A stretch of DNA of 64,000 nucleotides, from contig JAZGTH010000058.1 in assembly GCA_036877525.1 (NCBI GenBank), positions 11,587,501-11,651,500 on the forward strand, in the 5' to 3' direction. This stretch comes from Chromobotia macracanthus (lineage: Eukaryota > Chordata > Actinopteri > Cypriniformes > Botiidae). Below are positions 48,241 through 64,000 of this stretch, in pieces. Both the position numbers and the translations under genes were made by a program. Positions within the stretch are counted from its first letter, which is position 1. Each line of letters begins with the position of its first letter. The notes below the pieces were generated by a model. It was given only the letters and a program-made list of their open reading frames with translations. It made no database searches and was not told where the DNA came from.

Positions 48241-48735
48241 TAGACCGCGCCGAAACAATTTCAATAAAAGGAATAATATATTACTAAACTATGTACAGCT
48301 AAATTTTATTTTCAGAAACGTTTTCCAAAACACCAAAATAACAAACAGAAGTAAACAACATACAATAAATAAAACATATTTGTATTTTAAGGGAAAGGAT
48401 ATATAATGATATATAATTGAAACATACACAACAATTTGTTGTTGTTTCCAAGAGCTCCGAGTACAGTATAACACCAGAAATAAAATTACAATTTAATACT
48501 TAATTTAAAGATAAAGGATGTAAGTAATATACTTTGGTACAAGTGTGCATGGTAAGTACTGAATGTAAAACTGTTAAAAATATAAATATGTATTTACATA
48601 ACGATGTAAAACACTGGTGTAGCACTGAGAGTTGCTGTTGAACGTTAATGGTTCTGTAGGTCAGATTATTATCATATAAAGCATTTCTACAACACCTACA
48701 GCACAAAGACAATTGACTTCCTCAAGAGGTTTCTC

Positions 48736-48756
48736 ATGGCGGACGAGTCGAGCTGA
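48736..48756 (+). other. Short upstream open reading frame in the mex3c leader
   Basis: ATG GCG GAC GAG TCG AGC TGA: six codons with G at +4. If the transcript starts upstream of it, it could reduce translation of the main frame. Confidence 0.3.
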
Positions 48757-48908
48757 ACTGCGGAGTGAAACGCTCTCCACACCGACGCAGGGCGCTACGG
48801 GCTCCGATCAGCTGTTCACCACCCTGCGCCAAATCCCCGAAGAACCGTCAACAAAGAGACCCAGAGAAGAGGGTCACGGAACCGCAGCGCCGGCTGCCCT
48901 CCTCCGCT

Positions 48909-49002
48909 GTGAGTGAGAGCTGTAGCGCACCCTTCAGCCTCGGTCTGTGGAGGATCTTAAAGCTCCTCGGTGTCGCTTCTGTCTGTTTACTTCTCTCCGC
49001 AG
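48909..49002 (+). other. Possible 94-bp intron in the mex3c 5' UTR
   Basis: A GTGAGT donor at 48909 and a strong pyrimidine-rich acceptor (TTACTTCTCTCCGCAG) ending at 49002 flank 94 bp just before the start codon. Splicing would not change the protein. Confidence 0.35.
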
Positions 49003-49030
49003 TAAAAGCAGCACACGTTGTCGGTCGAGT

Positions 49031-49490
49031 ATGCCCAGTAACACTCAACTTCTGGAGTCAGACGACACCGAGCCGGATCTCCCGGTACCGGTTCAGACTC
49101 TCAGCGGATTGAGCCTCATGGATGATGAGACGCTATCAGAACCACGTGATATTTCCCATCTGGGTGTGCTGGGCGCGGTGTTGGACCTTCAGCCCTTGTG
49201 TCCACCTGGACTGGAGGAGAACATCAACAACAACCTCATCAGACACGATGGAGATCCGGACCGGCTGAGGGCCCGGCCCCTGGCTCCAGAACTCGCCGGC
49301 ATGGACGCCTCTGGAACGGGCAGGCTCTTCCAGGATGGGGCGGGCGAGTCCCAAGTCGACTGGAGGATGATGATGATGATGGCGGAGGGAGAGAGGTGCG
49401 CGCTCAACACCAGGAGGAAGAGCGTGAACACTACCGAGTGTGTGGTGGTGCCCACCTCTGAACATGTGGCAGAAATAGTGGGCCGACAGG
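49031..49490 (+). CDS. mex3c: mex3c coding exon 1
   Basis: 153 codons plus one base. A variable acidic N-terminus leads to [20 protein letters not shown] and the first part of KH1. The donor GTGGGT follows GGCCGACAGG. Continuous reading beyond the donor gives an unrelated tail to 49588 and is not the protein. Confidence 0.9.
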
Positions 49491-51603
49491 GTGGGTTTGA
49501 TCTGGTAATATTGTCTCAGGATTGTGACAGAATACCACACAAGGGTTCCCACAGTCATGAAAAACCTAAACATATAAAGAAATGTTAAGCTGTGATCCCA
49601 TGGGAGTAAATAAAATCTAGTTATGGAAATGTCTATAATATATATACACACAGTACTAATTAAATTCCTATTATGTATATACATCACTAATTATCATATA
49701 TATAGTGTCGTGCAAACGTCATAGACATATTAGATGCTTTCAGCTGTGTCCGTTTCTTCATGTAACTCCAGACTCTGTGATGGTGAGATCAGATCTCTGT
49801 GCTTCATACGTCTGTTATGGGACAGAAATCTCACATGATTACTGCAGTTAATGGCAAAGAGTGTTGGGAAATCTGTATTGATATTTCCAGATGACACGTG
49901 GAAGCAAAAGATAGAAATAAACACATTATAAGTATCTTAATGTGGCTGAGTTTCGCATAGTACTGTGTGTGTGAAAATACTGAGAATAAAGAATATGTGC
50001 AAATGAATAAATTATCTGTTGAAATGTCTCCATTCAGTGAATCTGTCAAACGGTAATCAAAAGTGAGGGGAAAGTTCATACAGAAATAAACTGGTAAAGA
50101 ATTGTGGGAAACCCTGAAACTCTGCACACCCATCACTATGATGTAAATAGCTTTCATAACATACTCTTTGACCTCGCTGAATTGTGTGTGTGATGTACAG
50201 CATGTATTATGGCTGTCCTAATTATCTGTAATGACCTTTACCACACTGTATACCAACTAGTTATGTAATACTAACAAGTGAATTAACTGCAGCAACACTC
50301 GCCTTAGGTCGGGTGAACTCTGCTGTAAACAGATTGCTGAGGTGATGTGTTATTGTAGGATTAGGACAATATGAAGACAGTCAGACAATATTAGCATTGT
50401 TTAATTAATATTGGAGGTGGCTCATGTTTAACAGTAAACTGTTCTCACTGTCTTTTGTATCTACTCTCGACAGGCTGTAAGATCAAAGCGCTGAGAGCAA
50501 AGACCAACACTTACATTAAGACTCCTGTGAGGGGGGAGGAGCCAGTGTTTGTAGTGACTGGACGGAAAGAGGACGTGGTTATGGCCAAACGTGAGATCCT
50601 GTCAGCGGCTGAGCACTTTTCTCTCATTCGAGCATCTCGGAACAAGGTGGCATCTGGCACCAACAGTGTCCCGTGCCTTCCGGGTCAGACCACCATCCAG
50701 GTGCGGGTGCCGTATCGAATGGTGGGTCTCGTGGTCGGGCCAAAAGGAGCAACCATCAAGAGAATCCAGCAGCTAACTCACACCTACATCGTCACACCGA
50801 GCCGTGACAAAGAGCCAGTGTTTGAAGTGTCGGGCATGCCTGAGAACGTGGACCGGGCTCGTGAGGAAATTGAGGCACACATCGCTCTGCGTACAGCTGG
50901 CAGTGTGGACACCAGCGTGGATGATGACGACTTCCACTACAATGGTACTGACGTTGGCTTTGAGTCGGGCAGTAACGGGTCCTGGCTGTTCTCCAGCAGA
51001 GCTGCAAGCATCAATGCCAACTACTGCAACAACAACGGGAGTTTCCACATCAACGGCGCAGCTTTTCGCAATGACAGCTCCAGCTCTCTTGGAAGCAACT
51101 CCAGCGAGTCTTACTACAGCAGCAGAAGCAGCGCAGTGGCGGATCTCAGCCCTGGCAGCCCCTACAGTAGTCCGTACGGCAGCAGTGGAGGTACCTTCTG
51201 GTTTGGTGACACCCAGCTTCCCCTGGGCTCAGAAGATTCTTCAGGATCCACCAATCAGCAGCAGGTGGTGTGGAGTGCTTTGGAGCGTGGAGGTGCCAGT
51301 CTGCCAACTACACCACGGCTTTCTCCGTCCCTCCTCACCCGTCTGTCTCCATCTCTTCCGGAGGCTCTAGATCATCCGCTGGTTCGGCTGGTGCAGGAGA
51401 ATTCCCAGGGCCTTCCGGCCTTCAGTCCTGCATTTTCCCCATCCAGCGACAGCACGGGCTCCAGCTCTCCGCCCAACATGCACACCTACACCAAACACAG
51501 CCAGGTTCCCGTGTGCGTACACTGCAGTAGTGGAGATAGTGTGCTGGGTGGGCAAAATCTTCTCTGTCCAGAGTGTTCCAATTCCATCCTGCAGAGCCCA
51601 TAA
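49031..51603 (+). CDS. mex3c: mex3c-type RNA-binding KH protein with degenerate RING (whole gene)
   Basis: Two exons, 49031-49490 and 50474-51603, joined in phase 1 inside the Gly of GRQG, give 529 residues. MEX3 proteins are RNA-binding post-transcriptional regulators with two KH domains and a C-terminal RING E3 ligase. Here KH1 is about residues 136-202 (GRQG loop at 151-154) and KH2 about 226-292 (GPKG at 242-245); both look intact. Motifs [28 protein letters not shown] and [10 protein letters not shown] match the MEX3C rather than A, B or D paralogue. The RING (residues about 500-529) keeps a first CxxC, but CGHN is GGQN and the frame stops after [15 protein letters not shown], lacking the final cysteine pairs. 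The start is the MPS typical of the family. smad4 lies convergently 3.3 kb downstream. It may be one of two fish duplicates. Confidence 0.9.
50474..51603 (+). CDS. mex3c: mex3c coding exon 2
   Basis: Starts after TCTCGACAG and continues [16 protein letters not shown]. It carries the rest of KH1, all of KH2, a serine-rich middle part and the RING remnant, ending with TAA at 51601-51603. Confidence 0.92.
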
Positions 51604-52868
51604 TGTCCCCCCAGATACAACAAACACCTGAGAAAGAAAGATCATTTGTGTTCAAGTAATGATAAATAGGGATCACAAGAAGTAAACTGCTTCATTTTAT
51701 ACATTGATACTTTTACCTTCTTTACAATGTTTGAATTATGGGAAACTGGAGGTTTAGATTAATAATTAAAGCAGAGTTCATCTCAAAGATTTCCCCTTTT
51801 CGTTTAGCTGCTATATCAGGCAGGCAGTGCTATAGAAGTGCTGAACTCCCATCACCTACGTTGTTTTCTCTTCTTTTTTTGTTTACCTTGTTTGTGCCTG
51901 ATTCCATGTCAGCCTTCTATTGGTGGTTTATGGACTAGCGTTGTTGCTGCAAAAACTAATTTTTGGCCTTGAGTTTGTTTTCCCAAACTAGAGCCGAACA
52001 GCACACAACCAGACAAGAGCTGACCTGACCTCCACCTCACAGTCCTGATGTACTGATTGTACTGAACATTTCCATCACCATCATTACTAAACACTAGTGT
52101 GTAAAATAGCTGCAGATTGCTGTAGTGAAGTCACTGGGCCTCATTCACAAATTCATTCCTGCAAAAATGTACATAAATTCTTATGTAAATTGTTACATTT
52201 TATTCAGTGTAACAGTGACTACATGAACCGTTTACACAGTTCTTCTTATGTTTAATAATAAAGACTCATGTTAGATAAATTCAGTGTAACAATTTATGTA
52301 AGAATTGTTTTGTGAATAAGGCCTGTAATGACTCCTCTCATTACTTAACTGAGCAGGTCCTGGGTTGGTTCACTTCCACCTGAGATGATTGTTTGGGTCA
52401 CAGATAACAGGAAAAGCATACACAATCACTTCTCCCTCCACTAAATGTACCCTAAAGACGTCAGCAATCCAAAGCCTCTTGAAATTCACCTAGACTCCTT
52501 TTCTTTTTTACTATTTTTGTAGTTTTTCTGTAGTTATTTTTATCCAGATATATACCTACTAAGATTAAAGTTTGTTGGGCGAGCAGTTGACTGCTGTCTG
52601 CTTTGAGTATTAGCTTGTAGAGTATTTGATGTTAGGTACTGTAGAGCAGAATCCACATGCCTGCATGTTTCATTATCTGACCAAACGCAACAGAACAGCC
52701 GAGAATCCAGTATATATACACTGCATTAGCTCTGCAAACTACCATATAATGAACAAAACTGAAGTCCTGTGCTAAACATGACTAGGAGTTTTATGTTTAT
52801 TGGAGGATTATTTTTACTGTCACACTGCTACAATGTTTCTGTATTTGATAATTTTACTGTTCTTTTAT

Positions 52869-52911
<43 letters not shown>

Positions 52912-53090
52912 GCAGGGACATGAAGGCATATAAGTTGTATTCTTAAAGTTTAAAATATATTTTATGATAAATGGCCTCGCTGTCCTGTGGCCAAAGCACT
53001 GATATTATATATTTGCTGTAAAAAAAAATAAGATTTTTATTTTTCTGATATTAAAGTTCCTTAATAAATTGTTTCATTTAAAACTCACAA
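51604..53090 (+). other. mex3c: mex3c 3' UTR (probable extent)
   Basis: AT-rich non-coding sequence after the stop codon. AATAAA occurs at 52257-52262 and at 53063-53068; either could end the transcript. An (AT)n microsatellite lies at 52873-52908. The extent is inferred. Confidence 0.45.
52873..52908 (+). repeat. (AT)n microsatellite
   Basis: About 18 AT/TA repeats in the probable mex3c 3' UTR. Confidence 0.95.
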
Positions 53091-54856
53091 CAGATGTTCA
53101 GATCTCCTCATTGTGTGATCACAGCTTCAAGCTCATTGAAACTGGACGAATGTAGTTCAAGAGAAATAAGATTCCTGAACTGAACTCATGAAAGAGATTC
53201 ATAGTTTAGTACTGTCTAATTAGTTCACATTGTTTTGCCAAGATACCAGTTACTGTACTTGTGTCGACACAAGAGGCTAAAATCTTACCACAGTTCTGTT
53301 GTAGTAACAATAGCTGCAGTTACCACAGTATTTTGGTGGAAACTATTGTTACCAAGTTAAGATTTTGTAAGGGTTTGTTTCTGGCCATTCAGATATTTGG
53401 CCTTCTAGTTAATAAGTCTAATTGTTTTACTGGGGCAACTTTAAACATTTTGTTTAACTCAAACAAGTCTTAGTGGACACTTAGTTGTCAAATGATCTTT
53501 TTGTTTCAGAGGAACATTTTCTGGTGGTTCAATTACACTAATGACTGAAGGAAATAAAATTACTGTACTGTCATCATACACAACATCATAAAGCCTGAAC
53601 AACCAGTTTAACAGGATGTCACTTTAACCCTCTCTGTTTGACACAGGCTGTGCTCAGACTGGAAAACATGCATTCTCCATACTGTGCAGTATATACTGTG
53701 TATGCAAAAACATTTCAAACTGTACCATACACTGTCCAATGACATTGCTGTGTTGCATGTTAAATTCAGCTAGTGGAATCTGAAAATCAAGAAGTAATGC
53801 AGTCTTAATTTTGTGTAAAAAACTGATCAACCTCTAAAATCTAACCATCTCTGATATGTCAGGTTAATTCATCACACAGAATAAGACATAATAGGAATTC
53901 CAGAGCAAATTGGTTGATTAGTCATTAGCCATATAAAGCAATCGGTATGAAAGATGTTTGATCTAATCTGACTGGATTAACCGGGGTTGTAATGCTATTT
54001 ATCAAAGACAATACAGACTTCTCAAGAATTCATTTTTCCCTTTTGCTGTCAGTTCTTACCATTGAGCAGGTCTGAATGAGTCCACATCATGTCCGGTCTC
54101 TAAGAGAATCAGCACTACTGAGACAACGAGTTATAATTTTGAGACAAAGCCCAAGTCAAGGATACAAATGTTTTTGTTTTTTTTTAAAACAGAGGATATG
54201 AAGTGACTGACTTGATATAAAGGACTGAACATTAGCTTTATAAAACAACAAAGTAAAACATTACCACAGAGTAAAAAAAGAACACAGTAACACAAAGAAT
54301 AAAGTATTTTGGCCATGTTCACAATGCAGCAGTCCGTTGGGACCTTTCAGCACGCACATGAACATTTGTACTGGCAAATACCAAGACAGCATGTGAAATG
54401 CTCTTCCTTTGAAAGTGGCTTTGGGTTAAAGTGTCTGTTAAATGAATAAATGTATATGAGACTCATGACGCAACATGAACAACATTCATTTTGTGTTTCA
54501 TTAAAGTCCATTATGTGAACAACAGAATGATACTCTGAGAAGTGGAGTGACACTGAATTTAGCTGCAGTGTGTACGTGGCCACTCTATAAGTTTCATAAC
54601 TTGATTAAATGTAATATAAAGTCTTTCCTCTGACCACACACAGTCCTGTATGAGTCTTCTGGAACTGTCTGAACATCAAACACAAAGTCTTTAGTGTTAG
54701 CCTGAACAGTCCTGTCAGATCGAACTGTGTAAGTGTTTTGTTGTATTGCTGGTTTTCAGATATAAAGAGGCGTGACAAATCTGTCAAGCAGCCGTAGAGG
54801 GTCATAAGAAAGGTCAGTTTAGGAAAGGTCAGAGGTCAGTTCTGAAAGCTCTAGCA
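53091..54856. other. Convergent intergenic / smad4 3' UTR region
   Basis: Lies between the 3' ends of mex3c (plus) and smad4 (minus). The right part must hold the smad4 3' UTR, but no minus-strand AATAAA was identified. A fish repeat fragment (AAGTGTCTGTTAAATGAATAAATG) is near 54430-54455. Confidence 0.5.
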
Positions 54857-59380
<4,524 letters not shown>

Positions 59381-60108
59381 TCACAGTCGACCACAGGTGA
59401 GAAGAAACAAATCACGTCCTTTAAACCTCCAGAGCATCTGTCTTCACACCTTATGATGAGACGTGGTCCACACCAGGCTGAGAGACACAGAGAATCAGTT
59501 CTCATCATAATCAATCATCATCTACATGTCATCACTGTACGCTGGCTAAACACAAATACGGTTAAATGTGGGTTTTGTTGAGGTTATGATACTCTAAGTT
59601 CACCATGAAAATAACCATTTTTGCTGATATTTCGTTAAAGATTAAATACATGAAATGAATATCAAGCGCACTACATTAAACAATATTAGTATAATATTAG
59701 TTTCTATAGACATGTAAAATGAACACAAGACGTATCTTAAGTAATGCTTTAAAATACTGATTTTTACGTTTATATTTACGCAAAGCAGTTCACAGGTCAG
59801 TTTAATCAACATTTTGTTGTTTTTTGGCAAAGACAAAGCAGTGATGGAGGCACATATCAGTCCAGTGAAATCATCCTGCTCTGTAAATACATTAGTGTTA
59901 TTTATAATCATTATCATACATATTATAGCGGATTATACAGCTGTTATAATGATGAAACTCTGACATCTTTCACTGAATCATAATAAATCACATATCGATC
60001 TGTGACAATAAACTCACACGAGCTGGCTAACTCACTAACATAATTCATAAATACAGACTGAATGGACGAAAAGCGGCTACACACGCAGTGCGATAAAATA
60101 TCGTGAAA

Positions 60109-60217
60109 AACACACAACAAAACACACAACAAAACACACAACAAAACACACAACAAAAGACACAACAAAAGACACAACAAAACACACGACAAAACACACA
60201 ACAATAGACACGACAAC
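60109..60217 (+). repeat. 12-bp tandem repeat next to the smad4 promoter
   Basis: About nine copies of AAAACACACAAC with small changes, ending about 30 bp from the CRE. The minus strand reads as repeated Val-Leu-Leu-Cys, an artefact. Confidence 0.93.
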
Positions 60218-60219
60218 AA

Positions 60220-60325
60220 CTCACGGCACACGAGAGGAAGCGGCGTGACGTCACCGCTCCAGTGACGCCAGACGTTGCGCTTTAGGCCCCGCCCTCACAG
60301 AGGCTTCCCCGGTGCGTCCGCAGGC
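60220..60325 (-). promoter_or_regulatory. smad4: Probable smad4 promoter
   Basis: A small CpG-rich segment about 0.85 kb upstream of the smad4 start codon. It contains a perfect CRE (TGACGTCA at 60246-60253), a second TGACG half site and a GC box (CCCCGCCC at 60287-60294, Sp/KLF type on the minus strand). The exact start and the non-coding first exon cannot be placed. Confidence 0.55.
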
Positions 60326-62147
60326 GTTTACAAAGTGTAGATCATAATATGATCAGTAATACTGAGAGCACGGATAACTTCACAAATAATGAAACAGAAT
60401 CAAAGAGAACTTTATAATGTGAAATCCTGCCAGTGCTCTTGTATGGATAAGCTCTTGTAGGCCACAAGTGCAGCACTTTCTATATCGTGTAAAACTCACA
60501 TTATTCTGCCACACACAACACATGTACACTGAACATGGTTTAACCCAATAACATGTGGACGCTAACGTTTTACTGAAGTTGTAGTACAAATAATTATGTG
60601 TTAAAGACAAGGGAAGCAATAAATCAGCAATGACTTCCACCAGATCAGACCAACAGTATTTATTCTACACTTACATGACAGTTTTGAGCAGCTTTCAGAC
60701 ACTATAACAACATCATAGGAAATATTCCCTACACACAATGCATGAACAGCACTCACTGAGAAATGACATCAGAGCAGCGTCATAACACGGGCGTTACCAT
60801 GGTAACAAAGATGGCAACTGGCTTAATGACAAAACCTAATAGCTCAGCTTTAAATGTGTTTGACATTACAAGTGTACAAGTTATTTGAAATTTGTATGTG
60901 TTGAAGAAAAATACACCTCGGGTGTCATGATTTTCAACTCCTATGGAGTTAAAATGTAAACCACCATAGCAGATTTATATTTTTAAAAGAGATCTTTTCA
61001 TTTGTTTCTTTTGTCATCTTTGGCCACTGAATAAAGAATGGCATGTAAAACGTAATAATTCACACAATAATTCAGAGATGTAAAAGCAGGCACTTCTAAA
61101 GTGATACCACATCAGCTGTACAGCCATTTCACCTTATTACACAACTGTCTGGATAACAGGATTGTGAACTTATATTCTACAAAAGCAACCAGTTTCCTAC
61201 ATACAGCAGCCAAATCAATATTTCACGTCTATGAACTTGCAAGTAGCCATGTAATAAGTAATATAATGTAGTCAGTCACTTTATCACAGAATAAAACCCC
61301 TCACTGTGAAACAAAATGACTCTGTCAGGCTTGTATTTCATGATAATGACTCTCTGACAGTACATCATCTCTTACTTTATTGCTTTTCCTCCTTGTAAAT
61401 GGACAGAATGTGAAGATTTGAAGTGTCCACATGTAATGGACCTCAGTTTTTAGAGTGTTCCAGGATCTGATCAGATCTAAGTGTGTGACTACATTACAGT
61501 CAGTGTTATAATAGCCTGTTCATGACCACAATATTTGCCATAATGCAATAACAGCAGAATATTGGTCAATATAACGGAATAACCTCTATCTGCTCCAGCA
61601 GGCAACAGTACAAGTATTTAGAGACAGACACAACAGAACATGGAGTGTGACTTTAGATGCGGGTTCAGTGTGTGCAACATATCAAATGAGGAGTGACACT
61701 CTGACTCAACACTGGAGCAAACAAGTGACATATGAGTGACATCTTATTGAAATGTCCAGGTCATATTTTATCCCAAAATCTAGGGAAGACTGTTATGAAA
61801 TGCCATTACACATTGTTCTAATAAATGAAATTGCCTTCATTTTAGATTGGGGTGCATTTGTTAAACTGTCATTAAAATGCAAAACATCAAAAAATAATAA
61901 TATTGTAAGAAAATAGATAATTTTCTTTCAAAATAGGGACAAAAAGTGACCTGGACAGAATTAATGACATTTGCCCATATCCTGAAATCACAACTTAAAC
62001 ACAGGATCAGAAATATATGTAAAATATATATATAAATACTAGAATAAACATTAAGCTGCAGGAAAATGTGGAGTGTCTAAAACAAAAATCAAAACTCTTC
62101 AGGCTTGCGTTTTTGATCTGGTTCTCTGTTTGTTTCTGTGTATTTGT
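60326..62147. other. Intergenic between smad4 and me2
   Basis: No exon was recognised on either strand. The right part must contain the me2 3' UTR; a minus-strand AATAAA at 61376-61381 could end it. ELAC1, which lies here in human, is not seen. Confidence 0.55.

Positions 62148-64000
<1,853 letters not shown>

Larger units (their letters stand above)
48720..49490 (+). promoter_or_regulatory. mex3c: CpG island over mex3c 5' end
   Basis: GC-rich and CpG-rich compared with the AT-rich flanks, covering the 5' UTR and first coding exon of mex3c. It is the probable promoter, about 0.7 kb from the stpg2 start and facing the opposite way. The overlapping minus-strand frame at 49136-49687 is a shadow of the coding strand. 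Confidence 0.65.

Noticed and set aside
49491..49588. Extension of mex3c exon 1 to the stop at 49588
   Set aside because: The family continues with CKIKALRAK, found exactly at the acceptor at 50474, so the open extension is intronic.
49136..49687. 183-codon frame on the minus strand
   Set aside because: Shadow of mex3c exon 1 in GC-rich DNA plus intron sequence; no family similarity.
50804..51370. 188-codon frame overlapping mex3c exon 2
   Set aside because: Alternative-frame shadow of the KH2 and serine-rich coding sequence.
59944..60254. Cys/Leu-rich minus-strand frame
   Set aside because: Produced by the 12-bp tandem repeat in the smad4 upstream region.

Overview
The window is nuclear DNA from a teleost fish, most likely a cyprinid. 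It is AT-rich, with small phase-consistent exons, GT-AG introns, abundant (CA)n, (GA)n and (AT)n microsatellites, and several dispersed repeats typical of cyprinid genomes. The species is inferred from character only; no database search was possible. Every gene call rests on reading exons by eye, checking splice phases, and recalled family sequences.

Layout from left to right. (1) 1-10.1 kb has no coding exon and is interpreted as the start of intron 1 of a minus-strand gene. (2) At 10.10-10.19 kb, inside a CpG island, lies a minus-strand first coding exon encoding a signal peptide. It is best read as exon 1 of the netrin receptor unc5c; dcc is the alternative. (3) 10.8-34.5 kb is a gene-poor intergenic stretch of simple repeats and repeat fragments. 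(4) 34.67-48.05 kb (minus) is a complete stpg2 (sperm-tail PG-rich repeat protein 2): 13 well-supported coding exons plus a probable tiny last exon followed by AATAAA. Its intron 1 is nearly filled by a 1.7-kb minisatellite of a 27-bp unit. (5) 49.03-51.60 kb (plus) is a two-exon mex3c-type gene with two intact KH domains but a degenerate, truncated RING finger. (6) 54.86-59.37 kb (minus) is a complete ten-exon smad4 encoding 503 residues, with intact MH1 and MH2 but a short linker. Its CpG-rich promoter near 60.2-60.3 kb carries a perfect CRE. (7) 62.15-63.76 kb (minus) holds the last five exons of me2, mitochondrial NAD-dependent malic enzyme; the gene continues off the right edge.

Functionally the genes are unrelated: axon guidance receptor, flagellar/ciliary protein, RNA-binding regulator, TGF-beta/BMP signal transducer and mitochondrial enzyme. 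The arrangement is informative. me2-smad4-mex3c matches human 18q21, while stpg2 next to an unc5c-like exon matches human 4q22, so the window appears to span a junction of two ancestral synteny blocks between stpg2 and mex3c. elac1, which sits between ME2 and SMAD4 in human, is not seen.

Most promising for follow-up: the mex3c copy that seems to have lost its RING ubiquitin-ligase end, the palindrome-bearing minisatellite in stpg2 intron 1, the shortened smad4 linker, and the synteny junction.
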